From Thermohalobaculum xanthum (GTDB lineage Bacteria > Pseudomonadota > Alphaproteobacteria > Rhodobacterales > Rhodobacteraceae): 64,000 nt of DNA. Every line of letters starts with the position of its first letter. Position 1 is the stretch's first letter. The notes under the pieces are model-generated. The model had not been told where the DNA came from and did not search any database. It was given only the letters and a program-made list of their open reading frames with translations. Below are positions 56,012 through 64,000 of this stretch, one piece after another. The stretch is taken from positions 115,882 through 179,881 of the forward strand of contig NZ_JAEHHL010000012.1 of the NCBI RefSeq assembly GCF_016623495.1, written 5' to 3'. Made by a program: the position numbers and the translations under genes.

Positions 56012-56644
56012 TCATTCCGTCGGCTTCGGGCGCGCCGGCCGAGACAATACAAAGGCACCCATCCGCGAGAGGGCGTCGCGCAGCGCCGGGTTCTGCACGG
56101 TCCGGGCAAGCTGCTCGGCCCGGGCGCGCGCGTCTGAGGTCACCGGCGCGGGCTCGCGCGCCTCCCCACGCCATGGATTGGGAGCCGGGCGCGCCCGGCC
56201 TGGCGACGGCGCATCTGCATCGAAGGGGGTCGCGCCCTCGGCGAAGCCCGGCTGCGCCTCGCCGGCGAGGCCGGTGCCCTGCGTGATCCTGATGCGCGCG
56301 ATCGCGCGATAGCCGTAATGCGCGTTGATCCGCTCGAGGATCTGCGGCGCGCGGTGCTCGACCTCGAGCGCGGCCGGCCCCTCGGCGCGGACCAGCAGTG
56401 TCGCGCCCAGTTCGGCGCCACGCCCGTAGCTGACCTTTACCGGGTGGCAGAGCGCTGACAGCGCGGCGCCCACGATCTCCGGCCAGCGCAACAGGACAGC
56501 GGACTCGGCAAAGCCCTGCTTCTCGGCCAGCGGGACAACGCCGGGCGTGACGGCGGCTCCGGCCGCGCGAAACCCGCCGCGCCCGCGCCCGCGGGACGAC
56601 AATCCCCTGCCGCTGCCCTTGCCGCCTCGCACCGCTGACGCCAT
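56012..56644 (-). CDS. DUF721 / DciA-like protein
   Basis: A 210-residue protein. The core FAESAVLLRWPEIVGAALSALCHPVKVSYG and LLVRAEGPAALEVEHRAPQILERINAHYGYRAIARIRI match DUF721, whose members include DciA, a loader of the replicative helicase. A basic Gly/Arg-rich N-terminus and a Pro-rich C-terminal tail are less conserved. It is divergent from mutY across 66 bases. Confidence 0.87.
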   Translation of the reverse strand: MASAVRGGKGSGRGLSSRGRGRGGFRAAGAAVTPGVVPLAEKQGFAESAVLLRWPEIVGAALSALCHPVKVSYGRGAELGATLLVRAEGPAALEVEHRAPQILERINAHYGYRAIARIRITQGTGLAGEAQPGFAEGATPFDADAPSPGRARPAPNPWRGEAREPAPVTSDARARAEQLARTVQNPALRDALSRMGAFVLSRPARPKPTE

Positions 56645-56698
56645 CCTCCCCCTCCGTCACCGACCGGCCAAGCGCCAGGTCCGCGGATTCGCTCAGAC

Positions 56699-56713
56699 GG
56701 AGGATAGAAACTG
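56699..56713 (+). promoter_or_regulatory. mutY: Shine-Dalgarno and CTG start of mutY
   Basis: GGAGG (56699-56703) lies 7 bases before CTG 56711. No ATG, GTG or TTG occurs in frame between the upstream stop at 56705 and ATG 56810. Starting at 56810 would remove the conserved LVLEWYDRHHRT segment, so CTG is the best start. Confidence 0.6.
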
Positions 56714-57808
56714 CAAGCCCCGACCACAACGCCCGGTGAACAGTGCGACCGGGAGGAGCGCGCTTTCGCACCGCTGGTTCTCGAGTGGTACGACCGCCAC
56801 CATCGCACGATGCCATGGCGCGTCTCGCCATCCGAGCGAGACGCGGGTCACCGGCCCGATCCGTTCCGGGTCTGGCTGTCCGAGGTAATGCTTCAGCAGA
56901 CCACCGTCGCCGCGGCCACCGGGCATTTCCTGCGCTTTCTCGCGCGCTGGCCCGACGTGCATGCGCTGGCCAGAGCGCCGCGCGAGGCCGTGCTGGCCGA
57001 ATGGGCCGGCCTTGGCTACTACGCGCGCGCCCGAAACCTGCACGCCTGCGCCAACGTGGTCAGCCGCGATCTCGACGGCCGCTTCCCCGAAACCGAGAAA
57101 GAGTTGCGCGCCCTTCCGGGCATCGGCGCCTACACCGCCGCCGCCATCGCCGCGATCGCTTTCGACCGGCCCGCCACCGTCGTGGACGGCAATGTCGAGC
57201 GCGTCATGGCGCGGCTTTTTGCCGAGGCCGCACCCCTGCCCGGCGTCAAGCCGCAACTGCGTGCCCATGCCGAGCGGCTGACGCCGCAAAGCCGCGCCGG
57301 GGACTACGCGCAGGCTGTCATGGACCTGGGCGCCACGATCTGCACGCCGCGCAATCCCGCCTGCGGCCTTTGCCCGTGGCGAACGCCCTGCGCCGCACGC
57401 GCGAGCGGCACGCAACTCGACCTGCCGGCGCGGGCGCCAAAGCCCGCGAAGCCCGTGCGGCGCGGCGTGGCTTATGTCGCGCATGACCCGCGGGGCCGCG
57501 TGCTGACCGTGACGCGCCCGGATGACGGCCTGCTTGGCGGAATGCGCGCCCTTCCGTCGAGCGACTGGACGGAGGCGGGCGGATCCGCGCCCCCTCTCGC
57601 CATCGACTGGCGACCCGTCGGCGAGGTGCGGCACACCTTCACCCATTTCCACCTCGTCCTGAAAGTCATGGCGGCGAAGGCACGGGCGCTGCCAGCGGAC
57701 TGCGGCGAGGCGATGGCCCCGGACGCCGCGCTTCGCGCCATGCCCAGCGTCTTCGCGAAGGCCCTGCGCCTCGCACTGGAAGACCTGCAGAGGACCGGGT
57801 CCGACTGA
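56711..57808 (+). CDS. mutY: A/G-specific adenine glycosylase MutY
   Basis: A protein of about 365 residues (from CTG 56711) that removes A opposite 8-oxoG. The conserved N-terminal LEWYDRHHRTMPWR is complete only with this start. Further features are the catalytic Glu in VWLSEVMLQQTTV, the helix-hairpin-helix ALPGIGAYTAAAI, the Asp in YAQAVMDLGA, and the 4Fe-4S ligands C211, C218, C221 and C227 (C-X6-C-X2-C-X5-C). A C-terminal NUDIX-like domain that reads 8-oxoG ends with VRHTFTHFHLVLKV. It is divergent from the DUF721 gene. Confidence 0.93.
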   Translation: MQAPTTTPGEQCDREERAFAPLVLEWYDRHHRTMPWRVSPSERDAGHRPDPFRVWLSEVMLQQTTVAAATGHFLRFLARWPDVHALARAPREAVLAEWAGLGYYARARNLHACANVVSRDLDGRFPETEKELRALPGIGAYTAAAIAAIAFDRPATVVDGNVERVMARLFAEAAPLPGVKPQLRAHAERLTPQSRAGDYAQAVMDLGATICTPRNPACGLCPWRTPCAARASGTQLDLPARAPKPAKPVRRGVAYVAHDPRGRVLTVTRPDDGLLGGMRALPSSDWTEAGGSAPPLAIDWRPVGEVRHTFTHFHLVLKVMAAKARALPADCGEAMAPDAALRAMPSVFAKALRLALEDLQRTGSD

Positions 57809-57825
57809 CGTCCCGCCAAATGAGC

Positions 57826-57855
57826 GCGACCCCCGGCCTACAGACCGGGGGTCGC
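57826..57855. repeat. Perfect 11-bp stem-loop after mutY
   Basis: GCGACCCCCGG and CCGGGGGTCGC enclose an 8-base loop. It lies 17 bases after the mutY stop. No T-run follows, so it may be a Rho-type 3' end or an RNA-stabilising element. Confidence 0.5.
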
Positions 57856-57981
57856 GTCGTGTGTGGCGAAAAGCCCTACGGCGAAACGCATCCGCAGGAA
57901 GTGGCTAAATCTGCCGTCAAGCGCGTCCCGGCGCAAGCGGTCTCGGCATGGCGCATCCAACCCGCACGCTGAAGAGCGGAG

Positions 57982-58008
57982 AAAAAAAGGGCCCCGCGAG
58001 GGGCCCTT
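57982..58008 (-). terminator. Intrinsic terminator of ccrM
   Basis: Read leftward, a 9-bp stem (AAGGGCCCC / GGGGCCCTT) with a 4-base loop is followed by a run of T. It lies about 55 bases after the ccrM stop. Confidence 0.85.
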
Positions 58009-58063
58009 GCTAGGTGTGGCCGCAGGCAAACGGCCGGGCAGAGAACTGCGAATCTCGTTGCGG

Positions 58064-59239
<1,176 letters not shown>

Positions 59240-59845
59240 TCATGTACTACCTTCACACAACATCTTGTGGATGGGCGCGAAGCTCCGTCTATGCAGCGGG
59301 GTCACACCGTGTTGCGCCAACGCCGCGCGGTGGGCTGCGGTGCCGTATCCGGCATTCCGTTCCCACCCGTATTGCGGGAACTCGATGGCGTGCTCTGCCA
59401 TGATGCGGTCGCGCGTGACCTTGGCGATGATCGAGGCCGCGGCGATCGACGCCACCGCGCCATCCCCGCGGACGATCGCCTCGGCCGGAAAGCCCAGCTG
59501 CGGCGGCACGCGGTTTCCGTCGATCAGGACACGCGCCGGCGCCAAAGGCAGCGCCGCCAGGGCGCGGCGCATCGCGAGGTCATTGGCGCGCAGGATCCCG
59601 AGGCTGTCGATCTCGTCGACCTCGGCCCGCCCGACGCCGATCTCGGCGCAGGCCCCCAAGACCTCGAACAGCGACACGCGCCGTGCCGCCGTCAGCTTCT
59701 TGGAATCGCCGAGTCCCTGGGGCAGGCGCCCGGGATCGAGGACGACGGCCGCCGCGACCACCGGCCCGGCCCAGGGACCGCGCCCCGCCTCGTCAACTCC
59801 CGCGCAAGGCAAGGCGCCGGCCCGTTCGGCCGAGAAGTCGAGCAT
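59240..59845 (-). CDS. rnhB: Ribonuclease HII
   Basis: A 201-residue nuclease that cuts RNA in RNA-DNA hybrids and at single ribonucleotides. The catalytic D18-E19 lie in CAGVDEAGRGPWAGPVV, with further acid residues in VLIDGNRV and the late ERNAGYGTAAHRAAL block. It starts one base after the end of the OmpA-like gene, so these two are co-transcribed. The ccrM-rnhB order is conserved in many alphaproteobacteria. Confidence 0.94.
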   Translation of the reverse strand: MLDFSAERAGALPCAGVDEAGRGPWAGPVVAAAVVLDPGRLPQGLGDSKKLTAARRVSLFEVLGACAEIGVGRAEVDEIDSLGILRANDLAMRRALAALPLAPARVLIDGNRVPPQLGFPAEAIVRGDGAVASIAAASIIAKVTRDRIMAEHAIEFPQYGWERNAGYGTAAHRAALAQHGVTPLHRRSFAPIHKMLCEGST

Positions 59846-59846
59846 C

Positions 59847-60251
59847 TCAGTCGTGCGTGACGACAACGCGCCGATCGTCGTCCTGGTCCGAAGGCAGAAG
59901 CCCGAAGAATGTAAGCGCCTCTTCCTGGAGCGCGATCTTGATGGCATCGGGCTTCACGCCCTGCTTGATCAGGAAGGCGCGAACCTTCTCGGCCCGGCCC
60001 TTCGCGACCTTTTCGTTCGCGGCCTTGGTGCCCTGCTTGTCGACCTGCGCGAGAACGCAGATCGCGAACCGGTGGCTCGCGGTCTCGGCGAACCTCGTCA
60101 GCCGGTCGACCTGGTCCTTCGGGATCGCCGTCGCGCCGACGGGATAGCCCTTGATGACGACGCGGCCGGTCTCGGAGAAGCCGCAGGGATTGGCAAGCGC
60201 GACGCTTGCACTGGCTGCGACGAATGCTGCGGCGAGAAGGAAACGGCGCAT
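59847..60251 (-). CDS. Exported OmpA-like domain protein
   Basis: A protein of 134 residues with a signal peptide (MRRFLLAAAFVAASASVALA). The mature part has an OmpA-C-like pattern: RVVIKGYPVGATAIPKDQVDRL, then RFAICVLAQVDKQGTKAANEKVAKGRAEKVRAFL. The usual NxxLSxxRA helix is represented by NEKVAKGRAEKV. It may bind peptidoglycan weakly. Start ATG 60251 follows GGGGGCTCC. rnhB follows immediately. Confidence 0.75.
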   Translation of the reverse strand: MRRFLLAAAFVAASASVALANPCGFSETGRVVIKGYPVGATAIPKDQVDRLTRFAETASHRFAICVLAQVDKQGTKAANEKVAKGRAEKVRAFLIKQGVKPDAIKIALQEEALTFFGLLPSDQDDDRRVVVTHD

Positions 60252-60319
60252 GGAGCCCCCCAAGGGTGAGAAATGAACGACGCCGACCTTACTTGGCCGC
60301 TCCGCCCGGGGGAAGCGCC

Positions 60320-61408
60320 TCAGAACAGAGCAAGCTGGTCGCCGGCCCGGGGTGGCGGCGAGAACAACTCGCATCTGAGCGGCGACGGACGGCGCCCCAG
60401 ACCAAGCCGATCGCGCGCTACCTCGAAGCGCCGTGCTATCAGGCGCGCATGGACGCCTTCACCCGTGAGCCTGCGGCCCCAGGCGGGATCGTAGTCGCGC
60501 CCGCCATGCATCTCGCGCACCCTCCCCATGATCTTGGCGGCGCGGTCGGGAAAGGCACGCTCCAGCCATTCGCGGAACAGGCCGGATACCTCCATCGGCA
60601 GGCGCAGCGCGATCCAGGCGGCGAAACTCGCCCCGGCCTCGGCGCCGGCCTCCATCAGTTTCTCGAGCTCGTGGCATGTCAGCCCGGGAACCACGGGCGC
60701 AATATTTACGCCAACCGGCACGCCCGCGCGGGCAAGCGCCCTGATCGCGGCGATCCGGCGCCCGGGCGCGGCCGCCCGCGGCTCCATCGCTCGGCTGACC
60801 CGCGGATCGAGCGTTGTCAGGGAGACCGTCACGCGCGCGAGGCCTGCCCGTCCCATCCGGCCCAGCACATCGAGGTCATCGGTGATCGCGGCGCCCTTGG
60901 TCGTGATCGTGACCGGGTGGCGATAAGCCTCGAGCACTTCGAGGATCCGGCGCATGATGCGATGATCGCGCTCGATCGGTTGATAGGGGTCCGTGTTCGT
61001 CCCGATCGCGATCGGCCGGCAGTCATAACCCGGCCGGCGCAGCGCCTGCTCGAGCAGGTCTGGCGCCCGGGGCTTGATCACCAGGCGCGTTTCGAAATCC
61101 AGCCCGGGCGAAAGCCCAAGATGCGCATGCGTCGGGCGGGCGAAACAGTAAACGCAACCATGCTCGCAACCGCGATACGGGTTGATCGAACGGTCGAATG
61201 GCACGTCGGGCGACGTGTTGCGCGCGAGGATCGAGCGCGACGCGTCGACGCTGACGGAGGTCCTGAGCGGCGCGGCTTCCTCGCCGGCGGGCCAGCCATC
61301 ATCGAAGCTCTCGGTCGTCAGCCGCTCGTAGCGTCCGGCGGGGTTGACCGCCGAGCCACGCCCTCGGCGCGCCGTCTCGGGAAGTCGGTCGTCGAAAAGC
61401 TCGGCCAT
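60320..61408 (-). CDS. PA0069-family radical SAM protein
   Basis: A 362-residue radical SAM enzyme. The cluster motif is CEHGCVYCFAR (CX3CX2C) near residue 84, preceded by DRSINPYRGCEHGC as in the PA0069/Rv2578c family. The rest has TNTDPYQPIERDHRIMRRILE and VTVSLTTLDPRVSRAMEPRA, matching the barrel. The reaction is unknown. ATG 61408 has AGGAGG upstream. Confidence 0.92.
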   Translation of the reverse strand: MAELFDDRLPETARRGRGSAVNPAGRYERLTTESFDDGWPAGEEAAPLRTSVSVDASRSILARNTSPDVPFDRSINPYRGCEHGCVYCFARPTHAHLGLSPGLDFETRLVIKPRAPDLLEQALRRPGYDCRPIAIGTNTDPYQPIERDHRIMRRILEVLEAYRHPVTITTKGAAITDDLDVLGRMGRAGLARVTVSLTTLDPRVSRAMEPRAAAPGRRIAAIRALARAGVPVGVNIAPVVPGLTCHELEKLMEAGAEAGASFAAWIALRLPMEVSGLFREWLERAFPDRAAKIMGRVREMHGGRDYDPAWGRRLTGEGVHARLIARRFEVARDRLGLGRRPSPLRCELFSPPPRAGDQLALF

Positions 61409-61564
61409 ACGCGCCTCCTGCAAGAGCGAACATTACAGGAACATCCGCGGCGGACGCAAGTGGAAGGCCCACGATGTCGTGCCGGATGGTTCCGGTCGCG
61501 GCGCACGCAACCACAGCGCCCGCCACGCGTTGACCGACTGGACAAGGATCGTGGAAACAGGGCT

Positions 61565-61677
61565 GGCGACCCCGGCAGGGTTATGGGTTTTCAATTTTTT
61601 CAATACCTTAAGCAGGAACACTCCATATCCTCCGACAAATGTCAGTCAATGGGTTGCAGAAAACTTTGGAACGCGCC
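61565..61677. repeat. 113-bp direct repeat, copy 1
   Basis: Aligned without gaps to 63030-63142, 81 of 113 bases match by hand count. The first ten bases (GGCGACCCCG) and the last thirteen (TTTGGAACGCGCC) are identical. The two copies flank the Rhs cassette in the same orientation. Confidence 0.8.
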
Positions 61678-61707
61678 GTGAGGCCGCCGCTCGGGTCGGC
61701 TAGGCAG

Positions 61708-61908
61708 TCAGGCGCGTCCAGCTTCGGGCGGGTAGCCGTCGAGCCAGACATATTCGCGCAGGAGCCCACCACCGACCTCGTACTCGGCGATCCGGTTGCC
61801 CTCGAGGTCGTGGACGATGTGGAGCGTCTCCGCCGGCATGCCACAATCGTTAATCACCCAGCCCGAGAGGCCAGCCCGGTTGCAGGCGCGTACGTGAGAG
61901 CCGCCCAA
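61708..61908 (-). pseudogene. Displaced Rhs core fragment
   Basis: A 66-codon frame ends at 61708. Its later part, ETLHIVHDLEGNRIAEYEVG and LLREYVWLDGYP, is the Rhs/YD-repeat core segment that normally lies just N-terminal to the PFGG...RYxDPxG tip. It then loses the family and stops. It lies downstream of the candidate immunity gene and so cannot join the tip encoded upstream. It looks like the remnant of an older Rhs copy. Confidence 0.65.
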
Positions 61909-61913
61909 CGGCC

Positions 61914-62177
61914 CTACCTAGCGTCAGCGCAGTCAATCCGAATGGTGGTTCCATCCTTCTTATGATAAAACTCAATACACTGACTATCATCATGTGTAAT
62001 TGAACGTCGTCCAACATCAGGTGCCGTGAGAACCTCCGAGAGAGACACGCTTCCGTTGTCGTCCCAATCCATTTCGGCGTAGGAGTGGCCGGACATTACG
62101 ATCGGCACCATGGAGGCTGCGAGCACACAGAGAGAAACAGAGATCGCCCCCAAAATGATTAGTCGTCGCCTTGCCAT
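61914..62177 (-). CDS. Small membrane-anchored protein with EF-hand-like loop, candidate Rhs immunity protein
   Basis: An 87-residue protein (91 if ATG 62189 is used). The start at 62177 overlaps the stop of the toxin frame as ATGA. A basic N-terminus and one helix (LIILGAISVSLCVLAASMVPIV) point to membrane or periplasmic location. Residues 37-48, DWDDNGSVSLSE, fit a canonical EF-hand loop (D, D, N, S, S, E at positions 1, 3, 5, 7, 9, 12). The AT content is above that of neighbouring housekeeping genes. Its place directly behind a Rhs toxin tip suggests an immunity protein; this is inferred from position, not homology. Confidence 0.6.
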   Translation of the reverse strand: MARRRLIILGAISVSLCVLAASMVPIVMSGHSYAEMDWDDNGSVSLSEVLTAPDVGRRSITHDDSQCIEFYHKKDGTTIRIDCADAR

Positions 62178-62929
62178 CACTTTACCCATGGTGCGTTCGA
62201 ACCCGTCGCCGGTGTGGATTGCGGTAAAGTTTGCCTTCCTTTAACCAGACCTTGAATGCCACTTATGGAGTCAGCCAAGCTGTTCGGCAAAATATTATCG
62301 CCAACGGGATAGCGCAGTTCATTCAAGAACTCCTCGACCGGATCGGTGCAGTTGTTCCATATCGCGTTATAATCTACACGATGGCGAGTAAAGCACTGTG
62401 AAAACGGCACTTATTCTATGGGGTTCAAATTCAGAATGAATACCGCCCCATCTCGGGAACTGTTTAGCTCATTATATTCGTCCCTATCGAACTCGCACTG
62501 GCAGTTAGGAGAGGAGCTATAGGCGCGGTCATCCACAAAAGCCGACACGTGGCCAAAAGAGGATCTGCCCCATCCCGCGCCGCTCCATACGATTACCCCG
62601 GCTTCCAAACCCGTCGGATCCGTGTACCGCATCGGCGACTGCCGCGCATATCCATACACGCTCGCGGCGTCCACGAGCCCGAGCGGGTGCGGCTGGAGGT
62701 AGCGGCCGGTGGTGGGGTCGTAGTCGCGGTGCCAGTTCTGATGCAGGCCGTTCGCCGGGAGATCGCTCCACCGGAGCGATCTCTGATCCGGCTCACCCGC
62801 CTGGTACCGCTGGCCGGGAAAGCGCAGGGCCGGGACCGGGCCGGTCGCGACGTGCATGCCGCCGAAGGGCAGAGACTCGCCCCGATCGCGAGGCCGGCTT
62901 GCACGCAGCGCGATGAGGGCCCTGCACAC
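62177..62929 (-). pseudogene. Rhs C-terminal tip with candidate papain-like toxin domain, broken by one stop
   Basis: One frame runs from 62929 to 62177 with a single TAA at 62411-62413. The first part is Rhs core: LPFGGMHVATG, LHQNWHRDYDPTTGRYLQPH and SVYGYARQSPMRYTDPTGL. After DPTGL the variable tip begins (EAGVIVWSGAGWGRSSFGHV). After the stop the frame continues as YNAIWNNCTDPVEEFLNELR. A His in GHVSAF followed by a Cys in NNCTDPVE resembles permuted papain-like (NlpC/P60-type) toxin tips. The N-terminal Rhs shell is missing. Either a nonsense mutation or two separate ORFs is possible. Confidence 0.65.
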
Positions 62930-63029
62930 CTCGGTACGAGTTTCCGCCTGAAAGTCGGGAGTCCCAGGTTCTGCGTTCCACCTTTTTTTGACGGATAACT
63001 ATTTGATAAATAATATATTTTTCAAAAAT

Positions 63030-63142
63030 GGCGACCCCGCCAAGAATATCGTTCTCCAATCTTTTCAATAACTTAAACAGGAACGAACCATGCCTTGCGC
63101 GCAAAGTCAATCAATACCTTACAAGGACGTTTGGAACGCGCC
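63030..63142. repeat. 113-bp direct repeat, copy 2
   Basis: The partner of 61565-61677, same orientation and same length. It lies about 100 bases upstream of the Rhs tip frame. The core between the identical ends is more diverged. No target-site duplication is seen at either copy. Confidence 0.8.
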
Positions 63143-63471
63143 AAAAAACGATCTAGGAAATTCCGACAATCGACCGGGGTGGGCGATCCAGACCAACTCC
63201 GCAAGTTGCGCTTAGGGCGGAGAGTGGTCATTCGCTGCGCGGTGCGCCAACAGCAGCTCCGCGGACTATGCGGTCGTAAGGCCGTCGGCGGGTTTTTGGC
63301 GAGTTGCAGACATACGCACGTTTCATGGCGGGCGACGACGACACACCGACCGCCGCTCCATCTTTCGGCTTTCAAGCAGGCCCGGAGCCGCGTCACGGTC
63401 AGACGTTTGCGCATCACTACGCGGCATGGCGGCCCTCGCGCCGCCTGTCCGGACATCCGGAAAGCGGAAAG
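63143..63471. other. Gene-free region between the Rhs cassette and the porin gene
   Basis: These 329 bases have open frames on both strands, but none has a ribosome site or known motif. A short palindrome (TCCGGATGTCCGGA on the leftward strand) lies just after the porin stop and could be part of its 3' end. Confidence 0.45.
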
Positions 63472-64000
63472 CTAGAACTTCAACTGCCCGCGCAATCCGA
63501 GGAAGACAGCGGGTTCGGTTCCCGCGAGCGCCGGGTTCACGACCTGAAGGTTGGCCGACAGACGCGCCCAAGGCGCGACGGCGACGTTGTAGTAGATCTC
63601 GAACAAGCTCTCGGTTTCGACGAAAAGCCCGGCCGCCGCGGCAGAGCGCTTGAATGGGTTGCTGAAAATGTATTGGCCGATAGCGATACCCCAGAGGTCG
63701 TCCGAGCGCCCCGGAACGAAGCTGTTGCCGCCGAGGCCGAGATACCAGTGGCCGCGCACCGGGTTCGGGTTGCCATCAGAGATTGCCGCCTCTCCGAACA
63801 CGCCCCAACCCTTGTCCGGCGCGCCCTCGATCTCGTCGATATACTGGTAGAAGCTGTACGAGGTGTACCAGTATCCGCGAACGGTCGCGAAATCGTCCTC
63901 GATCTCGCTGTCGAACTCCTCCGGGATCCCGATCTGCGGAATGTCGTTGAAGTCGAGGCTGTCCGTTGTCAGATGATTTGGGCCACGGAGGAGGTTTTCG
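63472..64000 (-). CDS. OprB-like carbohydrate porin, C-terminal part
   Basis: The last 175 or so residues of an outer-membrane porin; the 5' end lies beyond the window. Alternating beta-strand patterns are clear: VRGYWYTSYSFYQYIDE, GWGVFGEAAISDGNPNPVRG, WYLGLGGNSFVPGR, and ESLFEIYYNVAVAPWARLSA. The end, QVVNPALAGTEPAVFLGLRG then QLKF, closes with a terminal Phe as needed for Bam insertion. This matches the OprB family. The transported sugar is not readable. Confidence 0.88.
   Translation of the reverse strand, partial: ENLLRGPNHLTTDSLDFNDIPQIGIPEEFDSEIEDDFATVRGYWYTSYSFYQYIDEIEGAPDKGWGVFGEAAISDGNPNPVRGHWYLGLGGNSFVPGRSDDLWGIAIGQYIFSNPFKRSAAAAGLFVETESLFEIYYNVAVAPWARLSANLQVVNPALAGTEPAVFLGLRGQLKF

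Noticed and set aside
57826..57855. An intrinsic terminator for mutY.
   Set aside because: The stem is strong but lacks a T-run, so I list it only as a stem-loop.
62793..63110. A leftward frame covering repeat copy 2 and the start of the Rhs tip region.
   Set aside because: It is out of frame with the Rhs core motif, and the part over the repeat is matched at copy 1 only loosely, so coding function is not supported.

Overview
The window reads as chromosomal DNA of a GC-rich alphaproteobacterium, most likely Rhodobacterales (Roseobacter/Paracoccaceae type). The evidence is an F0 ATP synthase operon with separate b and b' subunits and AtpI, a CcrM-type GANTC methylase next to rnhB, a DsbA-DUF721-mutY-smc neighbourhood, a two-gene pntAB, and a ccoGHIS cluster behind an FNR/FixK-type box. 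Species cannot be read from the sequence.

Layout. 0-2 kb: pntB (cut by the window edge) and pntA, leftward. 2.3-10.4 kb: GMC oxidoreductase, a coupled pair of FMN split-barrel proteins (the second fused to GAF), a sulfotransferase, two c-type cytochrome genes and a cysteine synthase. 10.4-15.3 kb: a cyclase-TPR protein, a histidine kinase and two response regulators. 15.4-24.2 kb: small-molecule metabolism genes (alpha/beta hydrolase, YcaC-like hydrolase, SDR, YtcJ-like amidohydrolase, MFS exporter, a PhyH-type oxygenase, a second amidohydrolase, a ChaC-like cyclotransferase). 24.6-30.2 kb: a sparse zone with RidA, a second cyclase-TPR protein, two orphan small ORFs and gene remnants (rhodanese, probable MBL hydrolase, beta-hydroxyacid dehydrogenase). 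30.2-32 kb: three tRNAs (Gln, Pro, Gly) around a degenerate GGDEF gene.

32-38.2 kb: LysE exporter, peptidoglycan-binding protein, and ccoG-ccoH-ccoI-ccoS for cbb3 oxidase maturation with a perfect TTGAT-N4-ATCAA box upstream. 38-43.4 kb: hemolysin III, a Tat-exported cyclase-family hydrolase with a CMD partner, an RHH protein, a glyoxalase-like protein, and a Tat small subunit plus GMC dehydrogenase. 43.5-46.5 kb: HlyD adaptor, FtsX-type permease and ATPase, translationally coupled. 46.6-49.2 kb: atpI-B-E-b'-b, leftward. 49.4-61.4 kb: smc, a divergent lysR/M24 pair, dsbA-like, dciA-like, mutY, ccrM, rnhB, an OmpA-like protein and a PA0069-type radical SAM protein.

61.5-63.2 kb is the most unusual part. 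A leftward Rhs C-terminal tip with a candidate papain-like toxin domain, broken by one in-frame TAA, is followed by a coupled small membrane protein with an EF-hand-like loop (candidate immunity protein) and a displaced Rhs core fragment. The whole cassette lies between two 113-bp direct repeats that align without gaps (81 of 113 identical, counted by hand). The right edge holds the C-terminal part of an OprB-like porin.

Other points: an M24 protein that keeps the metal-ligand spacing of the DMSP lyase DddP but has Gly at the position of its catalytic Asp, and a mutY whose conserved N-terminus is only included if translation starts at CTG behind a perfect Shine-Dalgarno.
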